Part shown: positions 1 to 6,585 of the stretch, piece after piece
Numbering within the stretch: position 1 is the stretch's first letter
Layout: the number at the start of each line of letters is the position of its first letter
Source: a bacterium
Lineage (GTDB): Bacteria; Patescibacteria; Dojkabacteria; JAKAPS01; JAJZLI01
DNA: 9,117 nt
NCBI GenBank assembly: GCA_021805885.1
Contig: JAJZDR010000046.1
Span: 1-9,117, forward strand
Direction of reading: 5' to 3'
The notes under the pieces: generated by a model
What the model saw: only the letters and a program-made list of their open reading frames with translations
The model's database searches: none
Told to the model about the DNA's origin: nothing
Translations under genes and position numbers: made by a program

Positions 1-56
1 AACTAGGTTACAAGTAGCTTTATTACAGATACTTTTCCTACTATCTTTTTAAGCTA

Positions 57-2219
57 TTAAAATAGAGATTGAGGAATTGATGTGTTATATATGCTCCCAT
101 AAAATTGAGAATTCCCAAATGTATATACAGCACCATTATTTGTTAATATGTAATAACCATTATTATTAGAATTTATGGAAAACCCCACAGGTATATCTGA
201 TGGCTGATTAGGTATGTTATACATAGAACCATAAAATTGTGTATCCCCAAATGTATATACAGCACCATCTTTTGTTATAAGATAGTAACCATTTCCAGAT
301 TGTGTCAAAGCAAAAGTAATGGTGGTTTTAACAGGTGCGTTCGGTATATTAAATACAGATCCATAAAACTGTGCATTACCGAATGTATATACTGCGCCAT
401 TTGAGGTTACAATGTAGTAGCCTCCTCCTGATGGTGTTAGAGCAAAAGAGATAGGTGTCCTGTCTGGTACTGCTGAAGCCGGTATATTGAAGAGTGATCC
501 ATAGAAGACTGCATCCCCAAATGTATACACTCCTCCATCAGTTGTTAGAACATAATACCCCTTTCCTGTTGGAGTTGGGACAATACTAACTGGAGTTTTC
601 ACAGGAGCATTAGGTATATTAAACACAGATCCATAAAATCCTGCATCTCCAAATGTATATATTCCCCCATCCTGGGTTAGTATGTAGTATCCTTTTTTGT
701 CAGGAGTTGTTGCCGCCATTACAGGAGTACGGTTAGGTATAGTTCCTGTAATTGTTGTTAAATCACCATAAAATGTACCTGCACCAAACGTATATACCTT
801 TCCATTTTGTCCAAGTATATTATATTCCTCTCCGGAATTTTGAATTTGTAACATTGAATTTATATTCAAAAGTCCATAACCATATGTATTATTTATTCCT
901 CCTCCAAGCCGAGTTGAAGATTCTTTAAAAAGCAAATTGATACTTTGTGGATTTTGTACTCCATATCGAGCATCGTACAAAGCTATTGCTGCAACAGCTT
1001 GAGGTGCAGAAAAAGATGTCCCTGCCAAATACTCATTTGAGAATGATGTATAGGATGTTACATTGTTGCTATCATAACCTGTGTATGTTTGTTGATATAC
1101 TAAAGGTGTGTTATATCCTACAGGTGCAACTAATGTCTGACAATTACCCAGAGAAGAACAACCATAATTGGAATAGGAGGTTAATAAATTTTGTGAGTTA
1201 GAAGCTCCAACAGCTATAACCCCAGGGTAACCAGCTGGATATGCTAGGGATGAAGATGATTCATTCCCTGATGATGCAACAACTGTAATTCCGTTATTAA
1301 TAGCATCCTCTAGTTCTGTCTCCTCAGCAGAAGATGGAGTCATAGATTCTATTGATAAATTTATGACATTTGCATGATGGTCTATAGCCCACTGTATTCC
1401 CATTATCTCCGCAGATACTGGAACCCCCTGGGAGTTTCCTATCTTTACAGGCATGATAGTAGAGTTGAAAGCAATTCCTGCAGTCCCATATTGTGTTGAT
1501 CCAGAAGCATCATTGTTGGTGGACGACGCAATAACTCCTGTTACATACGTTCCGTGTCCTACACTATCATATGGATGATATTCATTTACAGTCTGATTAT
1601 TGTATACAGCTAAAGCATTATATGGATCTGTGATATTTAAACTTGCAAGTGATGGAGCTTGCCCATACACTGTTCCCGTTAGTGGATTTGTATAGTTTGT
1701 ATACGCAACCCCACTATCAAGTACTGCAACTATAATATTTGAAGATCCTCCCAAAGATGATGTAAACCCTGAATTGGATACTACAGGAGCATTAATCATA
1801 AAGAGATTCTTTTGATTATTAATATCTACATTGTTTGGAAGCGTTGAGAAAGATCTTATATAGTTAGGTGTAACAGATTTAACATTGGTTGTCTCCTCTA
1901 ATCCTGTTAGAAAATTCTTATAACTCTCATTTTGAGGTCTTTTTACTATTGCAATAGAGCTATTTACATTTGACACCGAAGGTCCCTCTAGTTTGGGGGA
2001 TAATTCTCCGGACCCAGATCCAGATCCAGACCTATTTTTATATACAACAATAGCCTCATTGCTATTGTAATTCTGGTTATGGATAAGAGAGTATACTTTA
2101 GATTGAGGACTCGGTTGATTTGTGGTGGTTGAATCTGAGGCATAAGCATTAATTCCAACACACAAAGGTATTATAAATAAGGATAAAACTAATATTTTAA
2201 TACTTATTTTTCTATTCAT
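57..2219 (-). CDS. Secreted subtilisin-like (S8 family) serine protease with C-terminal six-unit repeat module
   Basis: A 720-aa exported endopeptidase. Residues 1-27 form a signal peptide (basic MNRK, hydrophobic core, cleavage near AYA). Residues about 55-125 look like an I9-type prodomain, interrupted by a Gly-Ser tract at 64-71. The catalytic domain (about 135-460) shows the S8 triad: Asp168 in VAVLDSGV, His222 in GHGTYVTGVIA and Ser402 in AGTSFSAP, with oxyanion Asn319 in SSGN. Cys354 and Cys360 could form a disulfide. Residues about 465-720 are six repeats also found in the upstream GH18 protein. There is no C-terminal membrane segment or LPXTG motif. The ATG at 2219 follows an AGGAG ribosome binding site that overlaps the GH18 stop codon, so the pair is probably one operon with coupled translation. 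Family and activity are secure from the motifs; the substrate and the role of the repeats are unknown. Confidence 0.95.
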   Translation of the reverse strand: MNRKISIKILVLSLFIIPLCVGINAYASDSTTTNQPSPQSKVYSLIHNQNYNSNEAIVVYKNRSGSGSGSGELSPKLEGPSVSNVNSSIAIVKRPQNESYKNFLTGLEETTNVKSVTPNYIRSFSTLPNNVDINNQKNLFMINAPVVSNSGFTSSLGGSSNIIVAVLDSGVAYTNYTNPLTGTVYGQAPSLASLNITDPYNALAVYNNQTVNEYHPYDSVGHGTYVTGVIASSTNNDASGSTQYGTAGIAFNSTIMPVKIGNSQGVPVSAEIMGIQWAIDHHANVINLSIESMTPSSAEETELEDAINNGITVVASSGNESSSSLAYPAGYPGVIAVGASNSQNLLTSYSNYGCSSLGNCQTLVAPVGYNTPLVYQQTYTGYDSNNVTSYTSFSNEYLAGTSFSAPQAVAAIALYDARYGVQNPQSINLLFKESSTRLGGGINNTYGYGLLNINSMLQIQNSGEEYNILGQNGKVYTFGAGTFYGDLTTITGTIPNRTPVMAATTPDKKGYYILTQDGGIYTFGDAGFYGSVFNIPNAPVKTPVSIVPTPTGKGYYVLTTDGGVYTFGDAVFYGSLFNIPASAVPDRTPISFALTPSGGGYYIVTSNGAVYTFGNAQFYGSVFNIPNAPVKTTITFALTQSGNGYYLITKDGAVYTFGDTQFYGSMYNIPNQPSDIPVGFSINSNNNGYYILTNNGAVYTFGNSQFYGSIYNTSIPQSLF
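60..827 (-). repeat. Six-unit protein repeat module of the protease (possible beta-propeller)
   Basis: Protease residues about 465-720 hold six units of 44-46 residues. The core motif is GYYxLTxDGGVYTFGDAxFYGS followed by a xFNIPNAPVKTPxxxxxTPSG-like linker. The first unit (NILGQNGKVYTFGAGTFYGD) is the most diverged. Units 2 and 4 share GSVFNIPNAPVKT, while unit 3 has NIPASAVPDRTP. Six short beta-rich units suggest a six-bladed propeller. Similar GDGGIFSFGDAxFYGS-type repeats are known from secreted actinobacterial proteins. The fold is inferred, not demonstrated. Confidence 0.85.
2010..2032 (-). repeat. GGATCT hexamer tract encoding Gly-Ser repeat in the protease prodomain
   Basis: On the coding strand GGTCT, GGATCT, GGATCT and GGGTCC follow in tandem and encode SGSGSGSG (residues 64-71) inside the predicted prodomain. 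The hexamers match those making up the 15-bp palindromic unit found in other genes of this window, but read in the opposite orientation. It may be a decayed relative of that element or independent microsatellite expansion. Confidence 0.55.
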
Positions 2220-2222
2220 TGT

Positions 2223-2227
2223 CTCCT
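2223..2227 (-). promoter_or_regulatory. Shine-Dalgarno AGGAG for the protease, overlapping the GH18 stop codon
   Basis: The minus strand reads TAGGAGACAATG. The TAG is the stop codon of the GH18 gene, AGGAG is the ribosome binding site and ATG starts the protease. A ribosome finishing GH18 therefore covers the next initiation region, so translational coupling is likely. It fixes the protease start. It is one of only two clear SD sequences in the window. Confidence 0.8.
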
Positions 2228-4361
2228 ATTGTATAACATTAATATTGGAAGTGGAATTAAAATTACCAATCCCAGTTCCATCATATGTAGCATTACCAAA
2301 TGTATATACACCACCGTCCTGGGTTAGGATATAGTAACCTTGATTTTGAGGAGTAACAGATAAAGCCTTAGGGGTTTTTACAGGTGCACTTGGTATATTA
2401 AACATGGATCCTTCAAATACTGCATCTCCAAATGTGTACACACCACCATCAGCTGTTATAAGGTAATAACCATTGCCTGATGGGGTCAAAGCAAAAGTGA
2501 CAGTTGTCTTTACTGGAGCATTCGGTATGTTAAATACAGATCCATAGAATTGAGCGTCCCCAAATGTATATACAGCTCCATTTGAGGTTACAATATAGTA
2601 GCCTCCTCCTGATGGTGTTAGAGCAAATGAGACAGGTGTCCTGTCTGGTATGGCAGATGCAGGAATATTGTATAGTGACCCATGAAATACTGCATCCCCA
2701 AATGTATACACTCCACCATCGGCTGTTAGCACATAATAACCATTACCAGACGGTGTTGTTACAATTGAAACTGGAGTTTTAACTGGAGCATTAGGTATAT
2801 TAAATACAGAGCCATAGAATTTTGCATTACCAAAGGTATATATGCCTCCATCCTGAGTTAGTATATAGTAGCCAAGATCTGATGCTGTTGTTGCAATATT
2901 TACAGCATTATTATTTGGAGCTCCATTTACATATGACATGTCTCCATAATAATTGGCGTTCCCAAATGTTAGGACTCGACCATGTCCAGATAGAAGATAG
3001 TATGCCGATGCTGTCGATGAGAAAACAGTGTTTGATATAAAGAACTGATTTAGTGGATTCCACAAAGCAAGGGATGGTTCTTGATAACCTAAAGTCCACA
3101 AACTTACGCCACGAAGATTATTATCAAGTATTTGTTGATAAGTTAGGGATAAAGATTCTGGATTCTCATAAAATCCTTCCCTCATTTGATCGCCAGAGGC
3201 GCAATTTGGTGGAGTATTATTTGATGGATAACAATATCCATACCATGGGGTAGAGGATATTGAATCCCAATGTTTTGTACTCGCATTCTTGTATTGATCA
3301 TTAGTTTGACCATAAGGTTCTTCTATGCCAGTATTTGCTATTGCATTTGCATAAAGGTTGAAGGATGTTGTTGCAGTATCATTTCCATAATATGGTACTC
3401 CAAAAATTATCTTGTTTGCTGGAGCTATCGATGCATAATCCTTCATAGCTTGTTTTACATCATACCAAAAAGGACCATTCCCGTTGTTATAACCAGTCAA
3501 TGGTGCATTAGGATAGGCTTGAGCTGAAGATGAAGTATAAAAATCGTAAGCCATTACATTTATTGCATCTGTAACGTTAGCAAGCGCTGGAATATTATAT
3601 AATGACCCAGTCCATCTTGCTGCTGATGCAAAAGTATCAACACTAATAAAAGATCCTGGGATTTGAGAGTGCATCTGGTTGGTCAGGTTAGATACAAATG
3701 TTGTAAAATTATTTATTGTTGCTTGACTAGGGGTTCCATCAGTAGATGGGTTGTATTCAAAGTCTATATTTACTCCCTGAAGATTGAATGAGTTTACTTC
3801 TGATATAGTGTTGGTAATAAGATTTTGTGCTACAGCTGGTGTATTTACAACACTTTGTATGTCAGAGAGATTAAAAATTTTAATTGTTAATACTACTCTC
3901 ACATTACTTTGATGTGCTAGATTTACCATATCTACAAATTGCTGAGAGTGTAACCCTTGATACCCAGGATCGTTAGGTGCATTTGTACCAAAATTTCCAC
4001 TAGAGTTTGATGTTATACCAAAATATGCGATTGTTGTTAGATTGTTATATTCATATGATTGATAAGCATTGCTTGTCAAATCCCAATAAGGGGCAAATCC
4101 CATAACCTCTTTTTCTTGCCCAGATGGTCCATAGGCTGCAAAGGGTCTGGACCCAAAGGATCTAGATCCAAATTGTGTTGGCATAGGATTTGGTTTTGTT
4201 GTTGCAGGTTTGAAATTATATGTCTTATTCTTGTATTGATTGTTTAAAAGTATATTGCCAATTTGAGAATTTGGAGGTGGGGTCTGTGCAAATACTGACC
4301 CTGTAAATAAAAACAAAGAAAAGAATACTGATATAGATAGAAATATTTTGATTCTACTCAT
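2226..4361 (-). CDS. Secreted glycoside hydrolase family 18 protein with C-terminal six-unit repeat module
   Basis: A 711-aa exported GH18-type (chitinase/peptidoglycan-glycosidase superfamily) protein. The start used is ATG 4361, where a clean signal peptide begins (MSRIKIF, hydrophobic core, cleavage near VFA at 25). An in-frame TTG at 4379 would only add six residues and falls upstream of the predicted transcript start. A linker with FGSRSFGSRPF (about 64-74) carries a DNA repeat insertion. The TIM-barrel domain spans about 86-440: MGFAPYW at its first strand, catalytic LQGVNIDFEY with Asp200 and general acid Glu202, MAYDFY (270-275), and GVSLWTLGYQ near the end with Trp422. Cys377 and Cys387 could pair. 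The usual DGxDxDxE reads QGVNIDFE, so the first Asp is Gln. Residues about 453-711 are the repeat module shared with the protease. The barrel resembles bacterial cell-wall GH18 enzymes more than large chitinases, but the substrate cannot be told. Confidence 0.92.
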   Translation of the reverse strand: MSRIKIFLSISVFFSLFLFTGSVFAQTPPPNSQIGNILLNNQYKNKTYNFKPATTKPNPMPTQFGSRSFGSRPFAAYGPSGQEKEVMGFAPYWDLTSNAYQSYEYNNLTTIAYFGITSNSSGNFGTNAPNDPGYQGLHSQQFVDMVNLAHQSNVRVVLTIKIFNLSDIQSVVNTPAVAQNLITNTISEVNSFNLQGVNIDFEYNPSTDGTPSQATINNFTTFVSNLTNQMHSQIPGSFISVDTFASAARWTGSLYNIPALANVTDAINVMAYDFYTSSSAQAYPNAPLTGYNNGNGPFWYDVKQAMKDYASIAPANKIIFGVPYYGNDTATTSFNLYANAIANTGIEEPYGQTNDQYKNASTKHWDSISSTPWYGYCYPSNNTPPNCASGDQMREGFYENPESLSLTYQQILDNNLRGVSLWTLGYQEPSLALWNPLNQFFISNTVFSSTASAYYLLSGHGRVLTFGNANYYGDMSYVNGAPNNNAVNIATTASDLGYYILTQDGGIYTFGNAKFYGSVFNIPNAPVKTPVSIVTTPSGNGYYVLTADGGVYTFGDAVFHGSLYNIPASAIPDRTPVSFALTPSGGGYYIVTSNGAVYTFGDAQFYGSVFNIPNAPVKTTVTFALTPSGNGYYLITADGGVYTFGDAVFEGSMFNIPSAPVKTPKALSVTPQNQGYYILTQDGGVYTFGNATYDGTGIGNFNSTSNINVIQ
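2229..3005 (-). repeat. Six-unit protein repeat module of the GH18 protein, colinear with that of the protease
   Basis: GH18 residues about 453-711 contain six 44-46-residue units with the same VYTFGDAxFYGS core as the protease. Units 2-5 match the protease units one for one in order: NIPNAPVKTPVSIV, then NIPASAIPDRTP, then NIPNAPVKTT. This indicates duplication of the whole module, not independent repeat growth. The first unit (AYYLLSGHGRVLTFGNANYYGD) and the last (ending in TSNINVIQ) are the most diverged, as expected at module edges. Confidence 0.85.
4143..4172. repeat. Tandem pair of the 15-bp palindromic unit, in-frame in the GH18 gene
   Basis: Two 15-bp units, GGGTCTGGACCCAAA (4143-4157) and GGATCTAGATCCAAA (4158-4172), lie in the linker between signal peptide and catalytic domain. 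GGATCTAGATCC is a perfect 12-bp palindrome. The two units can fold on each other into a 12-bp stem with an AAA loop and few mismatches. The coding strand reads GSRSFGSRPF in the same frame as the related insertion in the 201-aa gene. Confidence 0.75.
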
Positions 4362-4369
4362 AGTATTTA

Positions 4370-4398
4370 AACCTATCAAATATGTATATACTTGTCAA
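4370..4398 (-). promoter_or_regulatory. Sigma70-type promoter of the GH18-protease operon
   Basis: On the minus strand: -35 TTGACA (4398-4393), 17-bp spacer, then extended -10 TGATAGGTT with the hexamer TAGGTT at 4375-4370. The -35 is perfect; the -10 is weak but supported by the TG extension. Only 8 nt separate the -10 from ATG 4361, predicting a transcript that starts at or 1-2 nt before the start codon. Confidence 0.6.
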
Positions 4399-4475
4399 TT
4401 TATATAAAACTCAAGTAGAGAGAAGTACTTAACCCTAGTGTTTTTGGTAGAGTAACTATAGAAAGTAGAAGAGGT

Positions 4476-5795
4476 TTATTGTCCATACCAGTATTGAGCA
4501 ATCATGCCAATACCTGCAACTTCGTTTGTATCCCAAGTTTGTCCAGAAGCTAGGCCTGAGACCGTCCCTTGTACAGTGAAGGTAGCTCCGTTTTGTGTTT
4601 GACCATTTGTATTTGTTGCAGATAAACCATAATAATTAAATGATGATGTGTTCCAGGCTCCATTCAGTCCACACGTTGAGGGACAATCACCAACATTTAT
4701 ATTCACTGCTCCAAAAGTATCATTGACTGTGTCTCCATTTACCCTTGCATTACCTTCAATGTTAAAGAATAACCTTGGGGATAAATTTACAGTTACATCT
4801 GCTATAGGGTTTCCATTTACATAAAATACCGCAGTAGAATTCTGTGGCCACCATGCTAGTTCTACATTTGTAGGACTATTTGATGCTTGAGATAAATATT
4901 CATATGTAAATACTCCGTTTTGTACTCTTTCCCATGTATAGTAAGGAAGACCATGAGATGATGCGGATGTTGAATCTGTCTGAATGCCTACAGATATTGC
5001 ATTATTAGAAGCATCGTGAGCATTTATGTATGCAGAATACCCTGTTCCTGAGCCTGATTCTGTTATAGTATCACTATATGTGAAATATGGATTACCTGCT
5101 GGTACTATTACAGGATTTGATACTACAGATCCTGGAGTAAATGATATTCCTGTGAATGTCGTATCGCAAATATCTCCAGGTTCTCTCGATGCAGCTAAGA
5201 ATGATATAGATGGATTATTTTCCGCTACTGGATATACACCCAATGTTACCTGATTATCTATCGTTACTGATATTCCTGTAGCAGTCCATGTGACTTGAAG
5301 ATGATGAGATGCTCCTGATATTGCACCTCCTGGCCAATATCCTCCTACTGGTACACCGTTAGCAGCCCCCTCTACCATTATTGTTATACCATTTGGTGAT
5401 ACACCAGGATCGTGAATGAATCCAAAGGCTATATAGTTTTTAGGGTCATTCCAAAATTGTACTAGCCCTTTATATCCTGTCCCAGATCCATATGCACAAT
5501 TACCATTTGGACAATATGTACCTTTTAAATCTACACTTAAAGTTCCTGAAGATGATCCTCTGTACGTTGTTGTAGCTCCTGATTGATAATTTACAGGACC
5601 TGTTCCCCAAGCTCCTTGATTTTGTCTTTGACCCCATGCATGAACAGTACTTCCATATGTTGAAGTAGTTGCATATAGACCTGGGTCCCAAGAATATGGA
5701 GATAATTGTGCTGATGCAGCAAAGGATTTATGAGCTACAAGAGTAAATACAGTAGCTATAACAAATAAAAATATTAATGATTTTAAGATTTTCAT
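4476..5795 (-). CDS. Secreted protein of unknown function with two probable ConA/LamG-like beta-sandwich domains
   Basis: A 439-aa protein with a signal peptide (MKILKSLIFLFVIATVFTL, cleavage near SFA at 26); the mature part is rich in Ser, Thr, Asn, Gly and aromatics. I recognise no named family. Residues about 45-222 (VQFWNDPKNYIAFGFIHDPG, then VTIDNQVTLGVYP, then TTFTGISF) and about 235-368 (YSAYINAHD, then FYVNGNPIADV, then PRLFFNIEGNARVNGDTVNDTF) each have the strand pattern of laminin-G/concanavalin-like jelly rolls, so a carbohydrate-binding or glycan-handling role is a guess. Cys95/100 and Cys371/375 are close pairs that could form disulfides. No catalytic motif or membrane anchor is visible. 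It has its own promoter and lies just upstream of the GH18-protease pair in the same orientation, suggesting a shared extracellular role. ATG 5795 is the start that gives the signal peptide. Confidence 0.85.
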   Translation of the reverse strand: MKILKSLIFLFVIATVFTLVAHKSFAASAQLSPYSWDPGLYATTSTYGSTVHAWGQRQNQGAWGTGPVNYQSGATTTYRGSSSGTLSVDLKGTYCPNGNCAYGSGTGYKGLVQFWNDPKNYIAFGFIHDPGVSPNGITIMVEGAANGVPVGGYWPGGAISGASHHLQVTWTATGISVTIDNQVTLGVYPVAENNPSISFLAASREPGDICDTTFTGISFTPGSVVSNPVIVPAGNPYFTYSDTITESGSGTGYSAYINAHDASNNAISVGIQTDSTSASSHGLPYYTWERVQNGVFTYEYLSQASNSPTNVELAWWPQNSTAVFYVNGNPIADVTVNLSPRLFFNIEGNARVNGDTVNDTFGAVNINVGDCPSTCGLNGAWNTSSFNYYGLSATNTNGQTQNGATFTVQGTVSGLASGQTWDTNEVAGIGMIAQYWYGQ

Positions 5796-5802
5796 TAGAT
5801 AT

Positions 5803-5831
5803 AATTTATAGGATTCTATATTCTAAGTCAA
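5803..5831 (-). promoter_or_regulatory. Promoter of the 439-aa secreted protein gene
   Basis: The minus strand shows -35 TTGACT (5831-5826), 17-bp spacer and -10 TAAATT (5808-5803). An overlapping TATAAA gives a 15-bp spacer. The -10 ends 7 nt before ATG 5795 and no SD is present, so the mRNA is predicted to be leaderless. Confidence 0.5.
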
Positions 5832-5848
5832 GTACCCAGAGACAAGTT

Positions 5849-6454
5849 TTAATATGAGTAATGTATACAATGAAAATCATTGAGCCTTAAAGTTGAAAAT
5901 GTTAACACTGCTCCTAAAAAACAAGGGGATCTGGATCCAATGGATCTGGATCCAAGGAAACAAGGTCCAGATTTATGATACCTATCTTCTATATATTCAA
6001 GATCTTGAGGGTACTCTGTACTTACCTGATCTAAAAGTTCTGCTATACTACAACCTATACCTTTATTTCCAATTATTATTGCTACCCTTCTTATATCCAC
6101 TAAAAGATCAGAACCTCTAATTTTGCGAATAAGACTTTCTTGAACTTTTGGTATTGGTAATTCAAATTTTTGATGTAATGCTCTAATATCTGAATAAATA
6201 CCAAAAGATCCTCTCCTGAATAAATCATCCTTTCTCTCCCCATTTTCTGTATCAATGGGGACTCCTCCTACACGTCTTGTTATTAGATCTAAAATTTTTA
6301 CTAAATGAGGCTGGGTTCTTTCAAATTCTTCTCTGGTTATTCCTTCTGGTTTATAATCAAGTTCAAAAAGAGATGGGAATCCTGGAGATCTTTTTATATC
6401 TGGATTTTGAATCCTTTGATCTCTCCTTACTAATATTTGCTCTACTGTATCCAC
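5849..6454 (-). CDS. Unassigned cytosolic protein, C-terminally shortened paralogue of the 280-aa protein
   Basis: A 201-aa protein starting with GTG at 6454; no family recognised, no signal peptide or membrane segment. It aligns along most of its length with residues about 18-166 of the neighbouring 280-aa protein. Shared points include GFPS/GIPS, QPxLxKIL, FRRGSFGIYSDI/FRQGALTIYADM, GSDLLVDI/NSDLLAII, DLEYIEDRY/DFEYIKRKY and LGAVLTFSTLRL/LGALFIFSALKL. About 110 residues of the paralogue C-terminus are missing: after LRLND it ends with an unrelated FHCIHYSY. Just before that, residues PCFLGSRSIGSRSPCFLG come from an in-frame 39-bp repeat insertion. It could be a functional short version or a decaying duplicate; the intact frame and its own promoter favour expression. 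GTG is preferred because the predicted transcript begins at it. Confidence 0.75.
   Translation of the reverse strand: MDTVEQILVRRDQRIQNPDIKRSPGFPSLFELDYKPEGITREEFERTQPHLVKILDLITRRVGGVPIDTENGERKDDLFRRGSFGIYSDIRALHQKFELPIPKVQESLIRKIRGSDLLVDIRRVAIIIGNKGIGCSIAELLDQVSTEYPQDLEYIEDRYHKSGPCFLGSRSIGSRSPCFLGAVLTFSTLRLNDFHCIHYSY
5919..5926. repeat. 8-bp direct repeat, left copy, flanking the inserted palindromic element
   Basis: AAACAAGG at 5919-5926 recurs at 5958-5965, directly flanking the 31-bp element. This resembles a target-site duplication, or the edges of a 39-bp slippage duplication. On the coding strand it encodes the repeated PCFLG. Confidence 0.6.
5927..5957. repeat. Tandem pair of the 15-bp palindromic unit, inserted in-frame in the 201-aa gene
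   Basis: Unit 1 is GGATCTGGATCCAAT (5927-5941); unit 2 is GGATCTGGATCCAAG (5942-5956). The plus strand can fold into a 12-bp stem with an AAT loop; ten pairs are Watson-Crick and the two central ones are G-T. On the coding strand the pair encodes GSRSIGSRS. Comparison with the 280-aa paralogue, which lacks it, shows that it is an insertion. Confidence 0.8.
5958..5965. repeat. 8-bp direct repeat, right copy
   Basis: AAACAAGG, identical to 5919-5926 and exactly 39 bp away. The unit plus one flank is 13 codons, so the frame is kept. Confidence 0.6.
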
Positions 6455-6460
6455 AATTTT

Positions 6461-6488
6461 ATAATATATCTGTAGAGTAATTTGTCAA
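6461..6488 (-). promoter_or_regulatory. Promoter of the 201-aa gene, predicted leaderless
   Basis: The minus strand shows -35 TTGACA (6488-6483), 16-bp spacer and -10 TATTAT (6466-6461). Only 6 nt separate the -10 from GTG 6454, so transcription should start on or next to the start codon. No SD exists. Confidence 0.65.
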
Positions 6489-6498
6489 GAATCCTATA

Positions 6499-6528
6499 TT
6501 GGCAAAATCATACAATATACAATATTAA
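6499..6528 (+). promoter_or_regulatory. Possible promoter of the RHH gene
   Basis: TTGGCA (6499-6504) and TATTAA (6523-6528) with an 18-bp spacer are the best boxes upstream of the RHH gene; an overlapping TACAAT at 6518-6523 lacks a properly spaced -35. It would give a leader of about 50 nt containing the repeat-like hairpin. The surroundings are AT-rich, so this is tentative. Confidence 0.35.
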
Positions 6529-6533
6529 TACAA

Positions 6534-6577
6534 GGATCAAGATTTAAGGCCCTAGTCCCGATCTAGGTCCAAGGAAG
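6534..6577 (+). repeat. Degenerate copy of the 15-bp element in the RHH leader, with hairpin and SD
   Basis: GATCTAGGTCCAAGGAAG at 6560-6577 matches the right end of the element in the 201-aa gene (5943-5960) at 15 of 18 positions. GGATCAAGATTTAAG (6534-6548) resembles another unit. GGCCCTAG (6548-6555) pairs with CTAGGTCC (6563-6570) with one mismatch and a 7-nt loop. The stem ends directly before the SD AAGGA (6571-6575), 10 nt from ATG 6586. It may be an RHH operator or an mRNA hairpin affecting initiation, both inferred. Confidence 0.5.
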
Positions 6578-6585
6578 ATAAAATT

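Noticed and set aside
1..56. Possible terminator after the protease
   Set aside because: Nested short inverted repeats (AGATA/TATCT and TAGCTT/AAGCTA) exist on the minus strand but stems are 5-6 bp and no U-tract follows.
60..3005. CRISPR-like array from regularly spaced repeats
   Set aside because: The periodicity of about 132 bp is in-frame protein repeat coding sequence with variable units, not short identical repeats with unique spacers.
2564..3527. Several plus-strand open frames of 66-85 codons across the GH18 gene
   Set aside because: They lie antisense to a gene with clear GH18 and repeat motifs, have low-complexity or Leu/His-rich translations and no SD or promoter. They are shadow frames, repeated because the underlying module repeats.
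4362..4379. TTG start adding MIGLNT to the GH18 protein
   Set aside because: The signal peptide begins at the ATG 4361 and the predicted transcript start is close to that ATG, so the TTG lies within the promoter -10 region.
4411..4432. Inverted repeat AAGTA/TACTT downstream of the 439-aa gene as terminator
   Set aside because: Only a 5-bp stem with an 8-nt loop; not distinguishable from chance in this AT-rich DNA.
5678..5694. GACCTGGGTCCCAAG in the 439-aa gene resembling the repeat unit
   Set aside because: A single imperfect copy reading SWDPG with no second unit; chance similarity is likely.
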